Position numbers and translations under genes: made by a program
Source: Cyprinodon diabolis
Lineage: Eukaryota > Chordata > Actinopteri > Cyprinodontiformes > Cyprinodontidae
Length of the DNA: 64,000 nucleotides
Direction of reading: 5' to 3'
Assembly: GCA_030533445.1 (NCBI GenBank)
Contig: CM060069.1
Span: 28,437,837 to 28,501,836, forward strand
Notes under the pieces: model-generated
Database searches by the model: none
The model's input: the letters and a program-made list of their open reading frames with translations, nothing else
What the model was told of the DNA's origin: nothing
Shown here: in pieces, positions 58,231 through 64,000 of the stretch
Position numbering within the stretch: position 1 is the stretch's first letter
Layout of the letters: every line of letters begins with the position of its first letter

Positions 58231-59640
58231 GCCTGTGCTGATGAATCATTCCTTTGCAGCTGAAAAATGTGGGAAGATAATTTCCCACTAAGCAAAGCAT
58301 CTATGAATTATATATTACTTTTGCATGGAGTTTTCCTGCATCAAAATTATAATGGCAATTATAAAATGGAATCCTATATGGGGACTTGTTGGATAGGTTT
58401 CGGGCCCTTACTGTAAATGTTGGCTGTGATTAGTTTGACTTATTTTTTATTTCCCACAGTCTGAGGTTTTCCAGCTGAAGTTGCAATAAGACGGCGTAAA
58501 TGATTCTGTCAGATGTAATTAACATATAAGATATGAATATGACACAAAGAGACAATTATTTAGGCCTATGCTTTAGATATTTTTGCATGCTTTCCATTTT
58601 TATTCCTCAGTGCTCAAACAGCTGCAAAATGATCCAAAAATAAAACCCTGCATGCAGGTCTGAGTCAGGATGAGAAACTTGATAAACTAAACTAAGGCTG
58701 ATGTCGAAACACTTGAAACATACTTTCATTGAAACCATTATAGTTTGGAAATCAACAATTAGATGATGAACATAGCTTCTGATTTTGGGGAAATTGAATT
58801 TCTATTATATAATTTCTTTTATGACTGTGATGTCTGGTGGGTCCCTATACTGACTCCCAAACACAGAGCAGATGGCTCCCAGCACCCCCGACCCCCACTT
58901 TACATCACATGAATGGGCAAAAACAGCAGGAGAAGAACTAAGGCAAGTTCATCACGATACCTTGATTAAAAATAGCAAAGAAATCAACTTAAACCTGCAT
59001 GAACTTTGAAATGCTTTAGTCATGAAAACACACCTACAAGGGACTAATATTTGCATTTCTGCAGGTAAAACAAAATCGTAAACATCTGGACAGATGTTTG
59101 TTTTCTTTTAGGCTTGCTCTTTGCAGAACACTTCCTAGAAAACCAGGAACATCTGTCGGCCATCACGGCTTTAGTTGTACTTGGAAAGCATGTGTGCGCA
59201 AATTGAAGGAGCCAAAAGTTTCTCCCCCCTCTCAAACACATATACTTCATTCCAATTTTTTGTTTTTGTTTTGTTTTTTCGGAATTCCACTCGTTGTGTA
59301 ATTTTCACAGCAACGACAAAACTTGATTATTAATTATTATTATTTAAACATAAAATGCACATTAGGCACGCAGAAACTTCCCAAACCGATCCAAGGTCTG
59401 GCGCCTGGGAGCGAAGGGTCCGGGGCCAAACAGGACAGTCCTCTGGCACACATGATGTTAAAACGTAAAAAATAAAAAACAAAAATAGAAAAAAATATAT
59501 CCCATTTATTTAGAGATTTAAAAATTTAGCATTAAAGGGAATTCTCAAATGTTTCGTGATTATAACCAGATTGTTTCAAATACATTCATAGGAAAGAGAA
59601 TGTGTGTGTGAATGTGTGTGTGAGAGAGAGGTGACGTTTA
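58231..59640. other. Intergenic, nothing recognised
   Basis: AT-rich DNA between the MITE and the CpG-rich patch at 59.64 kb. No gene-like frame or repeat end was identified. Confidence 0.4.
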
Positions 59641-59682
59641 ACCAGGAGGGAGGGGCCTCTGAATCCAATTCATTCCGGACAC

Positions 59683-59728
59683 CACGTGTCCACAGAGCGT
59701 GGGAAAGAGGCGAGCTTTTCTTCCCAGC
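59683..59728. promoter_or_regulatory. Candidate paired CSL site with adjacent E-box
   Basis: CACGTG E-box at 59683-59688; CGTGGGAA (exact CSL consensus) at 59698-59705; then 15 bases; then TTCCCAGC at 59721-59728, a TGGGAA core on the other strand. Head-to-head CSL sites 15-17 bases apart form the Su(H) paired site that supports dimeric Notch complexes at Hes-type targets. The second site has mismatches outside the core. It lies about 8.3 kb upstream of nrarp, of which about 3.5 kb is inserted transposon, in a short CpG-rich patch (59640-59830). Confidence 0.35.
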
Positions 59729-59839
59729 GAAGAAAGAGCGTGGATCAAATAACACGGGGCTACAGCACAGAGCTGTGTGCAGACAGGAGCTGCGACCACC
59801 CGGATAAGGACAGTCCGGGAGCCGCATCATATTCATACC

Positions 59840-61838
59840 AATAAAACACACTTCAGGGAAGCTTAATAACTGCAGAAATTAAAAAAAAGTCTTATTCGTG
59901 AAAGCTCATGTCTTCATGCCCACATGAGTGTCTGTTTTCCAGGATGTGTGATAGAGCAGAATGATTGTGCATGAGGTAAATCTGTATTGTAAAGCAATGA
60001 TTGGCAGTTTTCTGACTCTTTTATAAACTGCTGCCAACCCTAGTTTCTCATCAATCTTTTTTTTTCCAGATCATTAAATCCAATCTCTTATGATTTAGTT
60101 GGAAGCAATGAAATGTATTCTAAGGAAAACTATTTAAAAAGGCTGGTGGATGTTTGATAATAACTCTTAAGACTGGATTAAAAAATCTAGAGGTGTGAAT
60201 TACTCAATTTGTCATAATTCTGTTGTAATTACGCCTGCATAATCGGTTTGTGTTGCAGTTTGTGTATTTGGGGGAAATGTTGATTTCTTCCCTGTGAAAT
60301 CTTTCACATGCTCTTAAAACTTTTAAATGCATTCCCCTTTTTCTTGTGGCAAAAAAAAAAAAAAAAAAGTATCCAAAAATATCGACCCAAAATATGTTTT
60401 GGGTAAAGTATTTTATTTATTTATTCCATTTATCGTGGCTGTAATCCGTCAAACTGTCATACTTTTTTTTCTAACAGATTGAGATTTTGTCTCCTGTATT
60501 TGCCCGTGCCAAACAGTACACATGGGACAGAAACCATATCTATTATTAGTATTATTATTTTCAAATTTAAAGTGAATCAAAACCAGTTAATTAAGGGAAT
60601 AAGTTGGATATTTGGGGTGGGGGAAAAAGGGTAATCAAAGCCATAAAGTTCCAAATAAAAATAAATGAAAGTGATTAATTTTCAGGCTAAAGACTGAAGA
60701 TAATTAAAGCAATCCAAAATATACTCTGATTTTCGTGTCAGATTTTAAAATAGTATTTTTTTAAGCAAAGAATGAATTGAAGTCAATTTCAAATTATTTG
60801 ATAAATAATTGGTTTATGACAAGGTTATGTAAATGCTTTACAATAGTAAGGAAAAAATAACAGCATATTCAAAGTGACTCGGGAATAAAAAAAAAAATTA
60901 CCGATAATAAATTTAATATAATTTATTACCGGTAATTATATATACACACATATATAGACTCAACATTTTTATTCTCAAAATCTGTATTCTATTCACATTT
61001 CCAATGTTTTTGAAAATCACTGAGCCATTTAAAAGCAGCAAAAAACCAAGAGATGGATGATTTCTATAACTGGTTTTTAGTTTAATCATGATAGTGTTGG
61101 TTATATTAATAATTATAATAAGGGTCACCCCCCCTCCTCCTGGACATCTTATGTAAAACAATACCTATTGTCATTCATGTGCAATACTCTTCTCTCTCAC
61201 TGTGTAATTTTTTACTTATTTATAAGGTCAGTACATCTCTGCAGTACAATTGCAATAATCCAAGTCAACTACTGTGTAGTCTTCCCTTAGCTCTCTACTG
61301 TGCAGATATTTTTATATCTAAAGGAAACATACTCCAAGGACTTTACAAAATTTTTTATGCTCTTTTGTAGTATATATACTCTTTTTATATTGTCGTATTT
61401 CTATCTTTATTGGCATCTTGCTTCAACTCTTTGTACTCTATATGAGCTACTGGAACCAAAATTTCCTTGAAGGAGTAATCCCAAAGGATATATAAAGTTG
61501 AGTCTTCTGAAACTCATTACACGTCTCCAAAATCTCAGGCTTTAACCCGTTGGGTTAAGCCTCATTTCATACCGTTGAACAAATTTACAGGTGGAAAAAA
61601 TATAAGGGTTCTCCTGGTATGTGAACAGTTCTTCTTCTCTCCTCCTCTAGAGATGTGACCCTTCTTTTGCGTAATGTTACACCTGACAGATATCAGTGAA
61701 TCTTAGACGATCTCATCATTCAGTCCATTTTTACTTCATAACCACCCGATTTGCTTTAGAAAAAAAAAACAAAAAAATCCATGTTGAATGAAACAAGTCA
61801 CAATATGCTCTCAGTTTAATAATGAAATGAAAAATCAG
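59840..61838. other. Intergenic; small AT hairpin at 60896-60937
   Basis: AT-rich with no gene recognised. 60896-60913 and 60920-60937 form an 18-bp inverted repeat with one mismatch (AATTACCGATAATAAATT against its complement) around a 6-base loop. Confidence 0.45.
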
Positions 61839-62858
61839 TTTATTGTTGTATTGTCTGAACCATCAGGCATTTTAGACATTTAACGTACTCTCAATTGAAG
61901 AGCGTTTGATTTCAATGGCAGCACAGAAAATTTGTACAAAAAAACATTTGAGAAATTTTCTTCAGTAGCATGAAAAAAAACAATATACTATTGACACATG
62001 TTGGTTTGAGATGTCTAGCTGTACCAACATTTGGTTTCTATGCTCCTCACTTCTGTAAATGAAGTATTCGTAATTTACACTTTCATTTGTTTTTAAACTT
62101 CATCTTTAAATGTTTAACGCTCTAGAAAAAAAGGAAGAAAAAAAGAGGATTGCTTTTCTTTTAAGAAAGGTACACTTTTAGTGTACAAATTGAACTCCGA
62201 CGCTGATAAGAACAGATTTTTCTTTTTGCCATCATGCTCTGTAAGTAGGCTGGAAATATAATACCAATAAAACAATCTAAATTTCAACCTGACTTGAAGT
62301 TTATGTAATTCTACTGTGACTAAAACTGGAACTTATTTTGTCAGAACAAACTAAAACAGAAATTTACATCAACATCAGCTAAACATCTGGTGTGAAACAA
62401 ATAAACATGGAGAAAATAACATAAAGTATGGTGGATGTTTGTCATAGTGTGGCATTGTTTCTCCACTTAAGACCTTGTTAACACTGGTTAAAAAAAATTA
62501 ACAATTCCTTATATCAACAAAGCTGGCATCCCAGAACGAGCAAGTGAAAGTAGCACCAGTGCAGCTCCTCTTACACTCCACTTCTAACCTGCACTCTAAT
62601 TCTGCCCTTTGACTTGGTGGCTCAAAGAGTGATAGAGCCATACACTGGCTGCATGCTATAGTGCAGAAAAATAAATACTCTCAACCTGAAAAGACTACCA
62701 AATCTGAATCAAATAATATAAATATGGACATAAAACAAAAACAATCTAAAACTTTTAAAAAGACCATTCATCCATTTCTCACTCAAGTAAAAAAAAAAAA
62801 ACTGGACAAATTAACAGTACTCTTAAGAACATGGCACCAGTTGCTCTGGGCATTGTGT
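61839..62858 (-). other. Probable 3' UTR of exd3
   Basis: On the minus strand an AATAAA (plus TTTATT, 61839-61844) lies about 1 kb after the stop codon of exd3. No other gene signal is present between them. The end used is inferred. Confidence 0.45.
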
Positions 62859-63423
62859 CTATTGCCCAGCAGCTGAGATACTGTCCTCATCTGTTACGTG
62901 TAAGACTTCCTGGAACATAGAGAGGACACGGTCAAAGTGAGAGCCTTCCCAGAACACCTTGCCACATCTGGTGCAGACGTAGAACAGCGGTATCCTCTGC
63001 AGCAGGCCGGGGGGCACGGTGTGCAGCTGAATAGGTGACCCTCCGGGAAAGGTCAGGGTGTCACGATCCAGTCCTGAAAGGGAGGCCCAGCGACACTGAG
63101 TGGCGTACCTGGGGGGTTCAGGGGTCGTGCTGAGGGTCACAGTGTCATTGAGCCTCAGCTCTTCCTGTTGACAGGATTTCTCCAGCATCCCCTCAGTGTT
63201 GTGATCCTGCAGAAATCCTGGTGAAACCCAATAAAACCAATTCATTTTAAATGTCCTACAGATAAAGGTAACTGGAAGCAAAAATAAATAAATAATAGCA
63301 GGAGGAGGATAATCTAAATAATCCTATTACTAAATTTTCAGTTGAGTGTAGTATACCTTTATCTTTGAGCATTGTTACCATGTTAGCTCTGGGAATCGCC
63401 ACATATTGATCACTGTTACATGC
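62859..63423 (-). CDS. exd3: Exonuclease 3'-5' domain-containing protein 3 (mut-7 homolog), last two coding exons, partial
   Basis: Two exons on the minus strand: 63357-63423 (ACNSDQYVAIPRANMVTMLK) and 62859-63217 (starts GFLQDHNTEGMLEK, ends SAAGQ, stop 62859-62861). Splice borders are AG/GT, the intron is 139 bases and the phases join. The C-terminal part IPLFYVCTRCGKVFWEGSHF is the hallmark of the Mut7-C RNase domain: a CxxC zinc-ribbon half, then the conserved FWEGSH. The other zinc-ribbon half probably straddles the border before ACNSD. EXD3 proteins join a DEDD 3'-5' exonuclease domain to Mut7-C; worm MUT-7 acts in small-RNA silencing of transposons, while the vertebrate role is poorly known. 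Upstream exons were not found in 63424-64000 and must lie beyond the window. Human EXD3 also neighbours NRARP. Confidence 0.9.
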
Positions 63424-64000
63424 CTGGAGAAAACAACAAGAGAAAAGCAACAGATGAGAGATATGAGAGAAAAAATAATCCACTTCAAACCTTTATTTTG
63501 AAAAACAAGGGATACGAAAACCACCGAATCACATGTCCACAGGGACACACTTTCATTCTTAAATACAGGAGATGAAACATTTTTCTAATGCTAAAAATAT
63601 GGACTTAAATCTTACCCATTACAACAATAAAAAAACAAATCTTAAAGTTGAACTCTTAAGACATGTCAAAATGTACTTATTTTTTTATTTGAAAATAGAC
63701 AAAAAGTAACAATTTTCTTGATTTTGAGGAGAACAAGTAATCTTTTTTTCTCAGTGAAAGATTATCCAATAATTTAATAATTACTTTTAGTAATTATTTA
63801 TAGCTTTAGATAATAACAAAAAACAGATGTAAAGGTTTAGTGGGAGATGGTGAAATATTTGATGAGTTGGGGAAAAACATCACCAGCCTACGACCCTGTT
63901 TCATTAGGTTGAACCTGAAGGTATGTATCTGGATGTTTTTACCAGCCGGCAGCAGAAGATTAATTTTCCAACTGATTCAGCATTAGAAGGAAGGTTCACC
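63424..64000. other. Intron of exd3, nothing else recognised
   Basis: Minus-strand intron upstream of the penultimate exd3 exon. AT-rich, with no segment resembling the expected Mut7-C or exonuclease coding sequence. Confidence 0.5.

Noticed and set aside
62859..63423. A link between exd3 (mut-7 homolog) and silencing of the adjacent Tc1 elements as one system
   Set aside because: Worm MUT-7 does act on transposons, but exd3-nrarp linkage is also found in human, so the neighbouring Tc1 copies are most simply chance.
1..64000. CRISPR arrays, operons or phage-like modules
   Set aside because: No spaced direct repeats or prokaryotic gene organisation; the DNA is vertebrate.
1..64000. tRNA or rRNA genes
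   Set aside because: No cloverleaf with A and B box promoter strings or rRNA segment was noticed, though a covariance search was not possible.

Overview
This is vertebrate, almost certainly teleost fish, nuclear DNA: AT-rich, with large introns, GT-AG splicing, long non-coding stretches, microsatellites and many Tc1/mariner and hAT-type DNA transposons. The species cannot be fixed from the sequence. No bacterial or viral gene is present. Coding exons make up only a few per cent of the window.

Layout. (1) 2.0-25.4 kb, plus strand: a head-to-tail cluster of three lipocalin genes. They are a prostaglandin-D-synthase-like lipocalin (2032-7351), an alpha-1-microglobulin-like lipocalin without Kunitz domains (9364-12863), and a complete ten-exon ambp gene (17052-25297) encoding alpha-1-microglobulin, a furin site, and bikunin with two Kunitz domains. 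I rebuilt all three from splice sites. They share intron phases and exons 3 and 5 of exactly 77 and 102 nt, so they are tandem paralogs. (2) 25.4-50.3 kb: a gene-poor stretch with an intact Tc1 element, an LTR-like fragment, a decayed LINE-1 ORF1 split by a TTAA-flanked MITE, microsatellites, a long hairpin and a GA-rich tract. (3) 50298-50636, minus strand: nrarp, the small ankyrin-repeat inhibitor of Notch signalling, with a GC-rich promoter and candidate CSL (RBPJ) sites up to about 8 kb upstream. (4) 54.1-58.2 kb: a transposon nest. An intact Tc1 copy sits inside the terminal repeat of a decayed Tc1 element, which itself sits in an older repeat; a separate MITE follows. (5) 62.9-63.4 kb, minus strand: the last two coding exons of exd3 (mut-7 homolog, Mut7-C domain).

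The order PTGDS-like lipocalin, nrarp, exd3 resembles human 9q34.3. The lipocalins are secreted carriers, ambp also makes a plasma protease inhibitor, nrarp acts in Notch feedback, and exd3 is a predicted nuclease. No pathway joins them, so the linkage looks historical.

The main points of interest are: two apparently identical, full-length, intact-ORF DD34E Tc1 copies 27 kb apart, suggesting recent transposition; a separate intact DD36E element; exchange of the functional Cys34 between the two alpha-1-microglobulin-type paralogs; altered P1 residues in bikunin; and a head-to-head CSL site pair upstream of nrarp. I found no clearly undescribed system.
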